7,176 bases of DNA from NCBI GenBank assembly GCA_013813215.1, contig JACCSC010000314.1, positions 1 through 7,176 of the forward strand, written 5' to 3'. This document shows, piece after piece, positions 1-4,747 of the stretch. The translations under genes were made by a program, and so were the position numbers. A model generated the notes under the pieces. The model saw only the letters and a list, made by a program, of their open reading frames with translations, was not told the origin of the DNA and did no database searches. This stretch comes from Geodermatophilaceae bacterium. GTDB lineage: Bacteria; Actinomycetota; Actinomycetes; Mycobacteriales; Geodermatophilaceae. Within the stretch, counting starts at the first letter, position 1. Every line of letters begins with the position of its first letter.

Positions 1-197
1 AACCGCTCGACGTCCTCGCCGAGGCCCGCCGCCAGCCGGGTGATGGCCAGCCGGTGCAGGGCATCGATCCCGTCGAGCAACTCGAAGACCTGGTCGCGTA
101 CGCCGGCTTCACTCTGCTCGAGGTCAGCGAGCAGTTCCTCGAGACGGTCGAGCAACGGGTCGAGTTGACCCAAGGTTTCTGCCGGCCGGTCAGCCAC
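1..197 (-). CDS. Probable NifU-like protein, N-terminal part (cut by window edge)
   Basis: An open frame begins at GTG (197-195) and runs off the left edge, giving 65 codons with no stop. The visible part is acidic, leucine-rich and helical, with a core reading FELLDGIDALHRLAITRL. I recall this kind of helical N-terminus from actinobacterial NifU-family proteins, whose C-terminal CxxC FeS-scaffold domain would lie outside the window; the recognition is from memory and only moderately secure. The start overlaps the last 8 bases of the upstream DUF1059 gene (GTGGCTGA) and has only a weak Shine-Dalgarno sequence, so translation is probably coupled. It is the fourth gene of the minus-strand operon. 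If it is NifU-like, it would hold or deliver FeS clusters for a metalloenzyme encoded further left. It could instead be another helical protein. Confidence 0.5.
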   Translation of the reverse strand, partial: MADRPAETLGQLDPLLDRLEELLADLEQSEAGVRDQVFELLDGIDALHRLAITRLAAGLGEDVER

Positions 198-381
198 CCG
201 CGGCGCCGCCGGTGACCCGGACCTTCGTGCGGGCGAAGTCGACCAGCGTGTCGTTCAGCTCCACGCCGTGCTTGGTGCGGGCGTGCTCGGCGACGGCGGC
301 GACGAGCTCTTCCTCGGTCTCGGCGCGCGCCGCGTTGCGACAGGCCACCCCGACATCGGCACACCGGAACTCCAGGGTCAT
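190..381 (-). CDS. DUF1059 family small protein
   Basis: This 63-residue protein begins with the usual DUF1059 pattern: a short beta strand, FRCADVGVACRNAARAETEE, then the helix with AEHARTKHGVEL. Cysteines at residues 7 and 14 and the His-Ala-Arg...His-Gly segment match the family, which is typically 50-65 residues long, soluble and of unknown function. The ATG start (381-379) has a good Shine-Dalgarno GAGGAG at 393-388, six bases upstream. It lies 35 bases after the small membrane protein gene and overlaps the probable NifU-like gene by 8 bases, so it belongs to the same minus-strand operon. The two cysteines could bind a metal or be redox active, but that is a guess; family assignment is by recognition of the pattern. 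Confidence 0.8.
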   Translation of the reverse strand: MTLEFRCADVGVACRNAARAETEEELVAAVAEHARTKHGVELNDTLVDFARTKVRVTGGAAGG

Positions 382-416
382 GCGGGTCTCCTCACGGGTC
401 GAGCGATGCTTTGCGG

Positions 417-683
417 TCAGGATGCCTCCGCGAGCCGCAACTCGACCAGATCCGCGCCGAGCTCCTCCAGCGCGCCGGCCACGGCGGTGAGGTCAGCGTT
501 GATCTCCGTCACGACCGGTCCGATCGGCGCCACCCGCAGGGCGATGGCCGAAACGCCGAAGCTCACCTTCCCGAGGGTGTCGGTCAACCGCCGCAGGATG
601 AGCACGACCCAGATCAGGTAGAAGGCCAAGGCGGCGACGAGGACCGCGACGACGACGATGGCGACGATGGCGGCTAGGGACAT
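417..683 (-). CDS. Small single-helix membrane protein
   Basis: This 88-residue protein has one strongly hydrophobic N-terminal helix (about residues 3-30, rich in Val, Ala and Ile) followed by Arg-Arg and a helical, mildly acidic domain, presumably cytoplasmic. I recognise no named family. The ATG (683-681) is preceded by GGGAG at 693-689 with a five-base spacer. It follows the 699-947 gene by 15 bases. Both proteins share the plan helix - arginine - VAP motif, and VAP sits at residues 51-53 in each, so they look like distant paralogues that may form a hetero-oligomer at the membrane. The neighbouring DUF1059 and probable NifU-like genes suggest a link to metalloprotein assembly or anchoring, which is inference only. 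Confidence 0.72.
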   Translation of the reverse strand: MSLAAIVAIVVVAVLVAALAFYLIWVVLILRRLTDTLGKVSFGVSAIALRVAPIGPVVTEINADLTAVAGALEELGADLVELRLAEAS

Positions 684-698
684 CTGATCTCCCGGGCG

Positions 699-947
699 TT
701 AGACGAGGCGGCGCAGGGCGGTGACGTACGCGACGGCGTTGGCGGTGACCTCACCGACCAACTCCCGCGTGGCCACCAACGCCGGCACGGGGGCGACGTT
801 CGCGCTGATGCCCACGCCGTGCACCAGGATGTCGTCGGCGTACCGGGCGGCCTCCAGAGCCGGGCTGATCACCCGCGAAGCCAGGATCACCACGACGGGG
901 GCGATGACCAGCAACCCGACCGCGCTCATGATCCACAGGATCACCAT
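699..947 (-). CDS. Small single-helix membrane protein, first gene of the minus operon
   Basis: This 82-residue protein starts with a hydrophobic helix (about residues 2-27, with WIMSAVGLLVIAPVVVIL), followed by a helical tail containing ISANVAPVPALVATREL. No known family is recognised. The ATG (947-945) has a strong Shine-Dalgarno GGGAGG at 959-954, six bases upstream, and the gene ends at TAA (701-699). It is the promoter-proximal gene of the minus-strand operon and diverges from the CooC-like ATPase genes across a 116-base gap. The VAP motif at residues 51-53 aligns at the same position as in the next gene. Orientation is probably N-out, since arginine follows the helix. Function is unknown. 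Confidence 0.72.
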   Translation of the reverse strand: MVILWIMSAVGLLVIAPVVVILASRVISPALEAARYADDILVHGVGISANVAPVPALVATRELVGEVTANAVAYVTALRRLV

Positions 948-1031
948 CGAGAACCTCCCGTGCCGCGCCGGCGCTGTGCCATCGTGATCGCGGTCTGCGT
1001 CGACAGTGTGGCTTGAACTATATGCTCAGCA

Positions 1032-1041
1032 CCAGTACTGG
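1032..1041. repeat. Perfect 10-bp palindrome, possible operator
   Basis: CCAGTACTGG reads the same on both strands. It sits 22 bases before the first ATPase start and about 10 bases from the TATAGT box of the minus operon, a natural place for a dimeric repressor or activator. No regulator for this site is encoded next to it in the window. A 10-bp palindrome can occur by chance, so this is weak on its own. Confidence 0.3.
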
Positions 1042-1048
1042 CGGATCG

Positions 1049-1055
1049 AAAGGAG
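1049..1055 (+). promoter_or_regulatory. Ribosome binding site that fixes the first ATPase start
   Basis: AAAGGAG lies eight bases before ATG 1064. This is the best Shine-Dalgarno in the area and argues for the ATG at 1064 rather than the in-frame TTG at 1013 or ATG at 1022, which would add a non-conserved tail before the P-loop strand. Confidence 0.75.
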
Positions 1056-1063
1056 TGAAACGG

Positions 1064-1834
1064 ATGCCGTCGATCAGGCTGGGGATCGTGGGCAAGGGCG
1101 GCGTCGGCAAGACCACGGTCGCGGGCCTGGTCGCCCGCGCTTTCGTGGAGCGAGGCCGGACGGTAGTTGCGATCGACACTGACTCCAATCCCAACCTGGG
1201 GCTGTCGTTGGGCCTCACCCTGGCCCAGACCGAGGCGATCCCGGTCCTGCCGCGTTCGATCATCGTCGGCTCCGGTGGATCCACCACCGCCGAACGGCTC
1301 GTCGCCGACTACGGCCGGCCGACGCCGGCCGGACCGACCCTCCTGTCGGCCATCCGGGTGGCCGAGGCGGGCGCCGGATGCACCTGCGGTGGGCATGCCA
1401 CGGTGCGCGGCATGCTGTCCGACGCCCTGTCCGGTGTCGATGTGGTGCTCGTCGACATGGAGGCCGGCTTGGAGCATCTGAGCCGTTCCGGGGGAACGCT
1501 GGCGTACGCCGACGTACTACTGGTGGTGTGTGAGCCCACCCGCAAGTCGGTGCTCACGGCTACCCGGACCGCCGCCCTGGCCGAGGAGCTGGGCATCCCA
1601 CGGACCCTCGCGGTCGGCAACAAGGCGCAGTCGGCCGAGGACGTCGAGTTCTTCACCGCGACGCTGAACGAGGGCGGGCTGAGCTTGGCCACCGTACTGC
1701 CCTTCGACCAGCAGGTGGCCCGGGCCGATCGGGCCGGATCCGTTGACGCCACGGCGATTCCGGCCGGGCTGGTCGGCGCCGTGGACCAGATCCTGGACGC
1801 GGTCGCCGACGCCATGAGCACGGCGGTGCAGTAG
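1064..1834 (+). CDS. CooC-like P-loop ATPase 1 with intact CxC metal motif
   Basis: This 256-residue cytoplasmic ATPase is of the CooC/MinD (SIMIBI) family. Near the N-terminus is the deviant Walker A GKGGVGKTT (residues 10-18) with the signature lysine K11. Switch I, DTDSNPNLG, spans 38-46, and switch II/Walker B is VVLVDMEAG with Asp131. Between them, C106-T-C108 followed by GGHAT corresponds to the CxC that binds metal at the dimer interface in CooC of carbon monoxide dehydrogenase maturation. CEPTRKSV and VGNKA are the usual later family motifs. In that family, ATP-driven dimer changes deliver nickel to the apo-enzyme. It is the first gene of a three-ATPase operon, and its stop overlaps the next GTG by one base (TAGTG). 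CooC-like is secure; the actual client enzyme is not visible here. Confidence 0.88.
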   Translation: MPSIRLGIVGKGGVGKTTVAGLVARAFVERGRTVVAIDTDSNPNLGLSLGLTLAQTEAIPVLPRSIIVGSGGSTTAERLVADYGRPTPAGPTLLSAIRVAEAGAGCTCGGHATVRGMLSDALSGVDVVLVDMEAGLEHLSRSGGTLAYADVLLVVCEPTRKSVLTATRTAALAEELGIPRTLAVGNKAQSAEDVEFFTATLNEGGLSLATVLPFDQQVARADRAGSVDATAIPAGLVGAVDQILDAVADAMSTAVQ

Positions 1835-2595
1835 TGCGGGTGGCCTTCGTCGGCAAGGGCGGCGCCGGCAAGTCCTCCATCGCAGGCGTCTTCGCCCGCA
1901 TGCTGGCGCGCCAGGGCGCCCGCGTGCTCGCTCTCGACAGCGACCCGATGCCCGGATTGGCCTACTCGCTCGGCGTACCGAGCCAGGATGCGGGGATCCC
2001 GGCGGACGCCGTCGAGGAGTACGAGGACGACGACGGACGGCGCCGGTACCGGCTGCGGTCTGGGCTCGACCCCTCGGCCGCCATCGAGCGCTACAGCACC
2101 GTCAGCCCGGACGGAGTGCGCTTCCTGCAGCTGGGCAAGGCCCGCGGCGTCAAGGGCGAGAACTCGCTGTCGCATCAGGCTTACCAGCTCATCGTGGACA
2201 GCCTGTCCTCCGACGACTGGAGCGTCGTCGGGGACCTGCCCGGCGGGACCCGGCAGGCGTTCTTCGGCTGGGGTCGGTTCGCGCAAACCGTGCTCGTCGT
2301 GGCCGAGCCGACCCCGGCCTCGGTTCTGACCGCCCGCCGGCTGGCCCGGCTGGCCCTGCACTCCTCCGCGCCGCGGGTGCTCGCCGTGGCCAACAAGACC
2401 CGCGGCGAGGCCGACGTTCGCTACGTCGAACGCGGGACCGGCTTGCCGGTCGCCGGCTCGGTTCCCTACGACGAGACGCAGCGCGACGCCGACCGGCGTG
2501 GCGTGGCCCTGCTCGACCTCGATGCGGACACCCCCCTGGTGGCAGCGGTCGCCTCGCTCGTGTCGTCCCTATCTGCCGAGGAGGCGCTCCGGTGA
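1834..2595 (+). CDS. CooC-like P-loop ATPase 2, metal motif lost
   Basis: This 253-residue member of the same family starts at GTG 1834, sharing one base with the previous stop. Walker A is GKGGAGKSS (7-15), switch I is DSDPMPGLA, and the switch II region reads DLPGGTRQAFFGW with Asp134 instead of the DxEAG of its neighbours. Counting back 25 residues from that Asp, where ATPase 1 has Cys-x-Cys, this protein has Glu109-Asn-Ser111, and no cysteine is seen anywhere in it. It probably binds and hydrolyses ATP but cannot hold metal in the CooC way. I infer a partner or regulatory subunit, perhaps forming heterodimers with ATPase 1 or 3. Its end overlaps the next start as GTGA, a sign of translational coupling. 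The acidic insert around EEYEDDDGRRR (about residues 64-74) is another difference. Confidence 0.82.
   Translation: MRVAFVGKGGAGKSSIAGVFARMLARQGARVLALDSDPMPGLAYSLGVPSQDAGIPADAVEEYEDDDGRRRYRLRSGLDPSAAIERYSTVSPDGVRFLQLGKARGVKGENSLSHQAYQLIVDSLSSDDWSVVGDLPGGTRQAFFGWGRFAQTVLVVAEPTPASVLTARRLARLALHSSAPRVLAVANKTRGEADVRYVERGTGLPVAGSVPYDETQRDADRRGVALLDLDADTPLVAAVASLVSSLSAEEALR
2578..2584 (+). promoter_or_regulatory. Ribosome binding site of the third ATPase
   Basis: GAGGAGG lies seven bases before GTG 2592, inside the end of ATPase 2. It supports the GTG as the true start and shows that the third ATPase is actively translated rather than a decayed remnant. Confidence 0.65.
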
Positions 2596-3341
2596 AGGTT
2601 GCGGTGGTCGGCAAGGGCGGTTCCGGCAAGACCACCACGGCGGCGGTGCTGGCCCGTACGCTGGCCCGCCGCGGCGTGCCCACGCTGGCCTTGGACTGCG
2701 ACACCAACCCCAACCTGGGCCTGTCCTTGGGCTTCGGCGAGGAGCGCACCGAGAGCCTCATCGCCGTCCGTGATGCCGTGGACGAGGGCGACCAGGAACA
2801 TGCCGGCAGCGCCGAGGAGCTGTTGGCCCGGTTCGCGATCGAAGGACCCGACGGCGTCCGGCTCGCCGTCGTCAGCGCGATCCAGAATCCCGAACCTGGC
2901 TGTCCTTGATGCGGCATCTCACCTGAGCAGTTGCTCGGGCAGTTGGACTCCGCGGCCGACGGTGTCGTCATCGCCGACTTCGAGGCCGGACTCGGCACGG
3001 TGATCCGGATGGGTGACGAGCCGGTGGACGTCGTCGTGCTCGTTACCGAGCCGACCGTCAAGTCCCTGGAGGTCGCGCGCCGAGCGGCCGATCTGGTGCA
3101 CAGGCAGCAGCTGGGTCGGCTCGTGGTGACGGCCAATCGGCTGCGCGACGACGAGGACCTGAGCCGGGTCCGCGCCGCCTTCCCGGGCATCGAGGTGGTC
3201 ATCATCCCGGACGAGCCGGCCATCGTAGCCGCGGAACGGCGCGGCGTGGCTCCGTTCGACGCCGCACCGGACTCCCCCGGCGTACGTGCCCTGGTCGCCC
3301 TGGCCGACTCCCTCGGACCGGCCTGCTCCGGCCGGGGCTAA
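2592..3341 (+). CDS. CooC-like P-loop ATPase 3, candidate selenoprotein (in-frame TGA)
   Basis: Read through the TGA at 2907-2909, this is a 249-residue ATPase with Walker A GKGGSGKTT (7-15), switch I DCDTNPNLG (35-43), switch II VVIADFEAG with Asp129, then VTEPTVKSLEVARRAADL. The TGA is codon 106, in C104-P-[U106]-C107-G. The distance from C104 to Asp129 is 25 residues, exactly as from C106 to Asp131 in ATPase 1, so the TGA replaces the second cysteine of the CxC metal motif. Both sides stay in one frame, with no other stop and no sign of decay. A hairpin fitting a bacterial SECIS follows (2922-2939). I infer selenocysteine insertion, giving a CxU metal or redox site. The alternative is a Cys-to-stop mutation leaving a 105-residue fragment. 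The GTG start overlaps ATPase 2 (GTGA); the end overlaps the TetR gene convergently. Confidence 0.75.
2907..2939 (+). promoter_or_regulatory. Putative bacterial SECIS element with its UGA codon
   Basis: The UGA (2907-2909) is followed by a hairpin: CCUGAGC (2922-2928) pairs with GCUCGGG (2933-2939), seven base pairs including one U-G, around the loop AGUU (2929-2932). There are 19 bases between UGA and loop, and G is the second loop base. From memory, the bacterial SECIS model asks for roughly 16-37 bases to a small apical loop with a G among its first two bases, as in E. coli fdhF, so this fits. SelB would bind it to direct Sec-tRNA to the UGA. GC-rich coding DNA forms hairpins often, so the structure alone is not proof; the coincidence with the CxC position is what makes it persuasive. 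Confidence 0.6.
3318..3335. terminator. GC hairpin at the convergent gene ends, possible weak terminator
   Basis: CCGGCC (3318-3323) and GGCCGG (3330-3335) form a six-base-pair stem with a six-base loop just before the stop codons of two convergent genes. There is no T-run on either strand, so intrinsic termination would be weak. The arms lie within the last codons of ATPase 3. Position is the main argument. Confidence 0.2.
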
Positions 3342-3904
3342 CGAGGGCGAAGGCCATCGAGGGTGACGGCCACGAGCCGGCGGACCGCGGCCTTGGACGG
3401 CAGGCCGCCGGCGGCCGTCAGGGCGTGCAGGCAGTAGCTTGCGAGCTCCTCCGGCGCTATGTCATCCCGTACGGCGCCGCCTTGTGCGCCTTCGCGCACG
3501 AGGTCCCGGACCAAGTTCCGCAGGCTCAGCTGCGCACGGGCGACGTGCTCGCCCCGATGCAGGAGCGCCGCGAGTTCGTGGTCGCGGTGCTCGTGGGAGA
3601 TGAGCGCGTACGCCGCCAGGACGGCTTCCAGTCGCTGGCTGACGTCGGCGGTCCGGTCCCGCACCTCGGCGAGGTGCGCCAGGTGGGCGGCGATCTGACG
3701 TTCGTGCCAGGCGATCAAGATGGCGTCGACCTCGGCGAAGTACTTGTACAGCGTGGCCCGGCCGATACCGGCCTGCTCCGCGATCTGCGACATCGTCACC
3801 GAGGCCGGCCCCTGCGCGGTCACCAACGCTGCGGTGGTGTCGAGGATCGCGTCGCGCACGGCCCGGCGGTGGGCCACGACCGTCTCCTGCCACAACTTGG
3901 GCAT
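3338..3904 (-). CDS. TetR/AcrR family transcriptional regulator
   Basis: This 188-residue protein has the typical TetR N-terminus: a helix RRAVRDAILDTTAALV, then the helix-turn-helix VTMSQIAEQAGIGRATLYKYF (about residues 36-56), followed by DAILIAWHERQ. The C-terminal helical domain, which would bind a ligand and dimerise, has no recognisable ligand signature. Length is normal for the family. I chose ATG 3904-3902, just before PKLWQE; a GTG at 3919-3917 would add five residues, and neither has a strong Shine-Dalgarno. Its TAG overlaps the TAA of ATPase 3 (CTAA, 3338-3341). It is divergent from the 3981-5985 operon containing an MFS exporter, the classic layout for a TetR repressor of an efflux operon and of itself. 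Confidence 0.9.
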   Translation of the reverse strand: MPKLWQETVVAHRRAVRDAILDTTAALVTAQGPASVTMSQIAEQAGIGRATLYKYFAEVDAILIAWHERQIAAHLAHLAEVRDRTADVSQRLEAVLAAYALISHEHRDHELAALLHRGEHVARAQLSLRNLVRDLVREGAQGGAVRDDIAPEELASYCLHALTAAGGLPSKAAVRRLVAVTLDGLRPR

Positions 3905-3980
3905 CCGTTGAGTATGCACTGGCGTGAGACTGCGACAGCTTGACTTGACAGCGACATATCGTCTCGAACAGAGTCTGGGC
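3905..3980. promoter_or_regulatory. Divergent promoter/operator region between TetR and membrane operon
   Basis: This 76-base gap contains a consensus -35 TTGACA (3945-3950) on the plus strand, but no convincing -10 at 16-18 bases. GCGACA occurs twice as a direct repeat (3932-3937 and 3951-3956), flanking two TTGAC copies. GAGAC (3926-3930) and GTCTC (3961-3965) form short inverted arms around the whole block. TetR probably binds here, but no single clean 15-20-bp palindrome is visible. Confidence 0.4.
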
Positions 3981-4220
3981 ATGACCGACCCGACTAACCG
4001 CCCAGGATCGACCACCGGGCCCCCGCGGTGGGTGAAGGTGTCCGGGGCCATCGCGATCCTCATTGCTCTGCTGCTCGCCGTTCTGCTGCTCGTGGGCGGC
4101 GGCCAGCACGGCCCGGCTCGGCATACGCCCGACGGCTTCGGCGAGGGTCGGCCGGCACCCGTCGCCGTCTCACCGGGCGGCGGTGGCGAGTACCCGACGC
4201 CCGGCGGTGGCTTCGGGTGA
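3981..4220 (+). CDS. Small single-helix membrane protein with Gly/Pro-rich tail
   Basis: This 79-residue protein has a short N-terminal stretch rich in Pro and Thr, then one strong transmembrane helix (VSGAIAILIALLLAVLLLVGG, about residues 20-40), and a low-complexity tail of Gly, Pro and His ending GGGFG. Small proteins of this shape often sit beside the DUF2269/CopD-like protein encoded next, as far as I recall. ATG 3981 is chosen because it follows the promoter region; an upstream in-frame alternative start would read through the -35 box. The next gene begins two bases after its TGA, so they are co-transcribed. Function is unknown. Confidence 0.65.
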   Translation: MTDPTNRPGSTTGPPRWVKVSGAIAILIALLLAVLLLVGGGQHGPARHTPDGFGEGRPAPVAVSPGGGGEYPTPGGGFG

Positions 4221-4222
4221 TC

Positions 4223-4747
4223 ATGACGCCGCGCTGGCGAAGGCTCGCCCTCACCGCGCACATGACCTCCTCGGTGGGCTGGCTCGGAGCGGTGGCAGTG
4301 TTCGTCGCGCTGGCCGTCGCCGGACTCACGAGCAGGGACGTGCTGGTGGTGCGCGCCGCGTACGTGGCGATGGACTGGGCCGGCTGGTTCATCCTCGTCC
4401 CCTTGGCCTTCGCCTCGTTCGTGAGCGGCACGGTCCAGGGGTTGGGAACCAGCTGGGGGCTGTTCCGCAACTACTGGGTGCTGGCCAAGCTCTCGCTGAC
4501 CGTCGTGGCCACCATCGTCCTGCTGCTGTACACCCGGACGCTCGGCCTCCTGGCCGGCCTAGCCGCGGAGCCGGCACTGTCCGGTGCGGATCTCGGGCAG
4601 CTCCGGAGCCCTTCGCCGCTGGTGCACGCCGGCGCGGCCCTGCTGGTACTGCTTCTGGCCGTGACGTTGTCGGTGTACAAGCCGCGAGGCCTGACCCGGT
4701 ACGGGCAGCGCCGGCAGCGCGAACAGCGGGCCCAGCGCCGGGCATGA
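4223..4747 (+). CDS. Four-helix integral membrane protein, DUF2269/CopD-like
   Basis: This 174-residue protein shows four hydrophobic segments at about residues 8-34, 46-70, 86-106 and 133-152. Features include a His in helix 1 (TAHMTSSVGWLG), the SGTVQGLGTSWGLFRNYWVLAK loop region between helices 2 and 3, a His at the start of helix 4 (VHAGAALL), and a basic Arg/Gln-rich C-terminus. The pattern resembles the actinobacterial DUF2269 or CopD-like membrane proteins, for which haem or copper binding by the helix histidines has been suggested; I am not sure which family name applies. ATG 4223 follows the preceding TGA by two bases. Its own end overlaps the exporter start as ATGA. Being between a small membrane protein and an exporter under TetR control, it may be part of a stress-response unit. 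Confidence 0.7.
   Translation: MTPRWRRLALTAHMTSSVGWLGAVAVFVALAVAGLTSRDVLVVRAAYVAMDWAGWFILVPLAFASFVSGTVQGLGTSWGLFRNYWVLAKLSLTVVATIVLLLYTRTLGLLAGLAAEPALSGADLGQLRSPSPLVHAGAALLVLLLAVTLSVYKPRGLTRYGQRRQREQRAQRRA

Larger units (their letters stand above)
948..1063. promoter_or_regulatory. Divergent promoter region between the two operons
   Basis: This gap separates two oppositely directed operons, so it should hold both promoters. On the minus strand, TATAGT (1022-1017) is a good -10 match but lacks a clear -35. On the plus strand, TTGAAC (1013-1018) resembles a -35, but the region 17 bases on (TACTGG, 1036-1041) is a poor -10. A perfect 10-bp palindrome, CCAGTACTGG, lies at 1032-1041 and could be a regulator site controlling both directions. 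The assignments are by eye and tentative. Confidence 0.4.

Noticed and set aside
1013..1063. N-terminal extension of the first ATPase from TTG 1013 or ATG 1022
   Set aside because: The extra residues are unlike the family, overlap the likely promoter and palindrome, and no ribosome site precedes them, while AAAGGAG precedes ATG 1064.
2592..3341. A frameshift splitting the third ATPase into two genes
   Set aside because: Codons before the TGA (from 2592) and after it (to 3341) are in the same frame: 2910 continues directly with Cys-Gly-Ile-Ser. A single TGA is the only interruption, so no insertion or deletion is needed.
2931..3341. A separate gene restarting at TTG 2931
   Set aside because: The 136-residue product would lack the Walker A motif and has no Shine-Dalgarno; the TTG lies inside the hairpin and encodes Leu of a conserved-looking EQLLG stretch. 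It reads as the C-terminal half of one ATPase.
1064..3341. Plasmid or chromosome partition locus (ParA-type)
   Set aside because: The ATPases are MinD/CooC-like with DTDSNPNLG and CxC motifs, come as three copies, and no parB or parS-like repeats accompany them.
3905..4261. Long N-terminal extension of the TetR protein to 4261
   Set aside because: It would run through the divergent promoter and antisense to the small membrane protein gene; TetR proteins begin shortly before the helix seen at residue 13 from ATG 3904.
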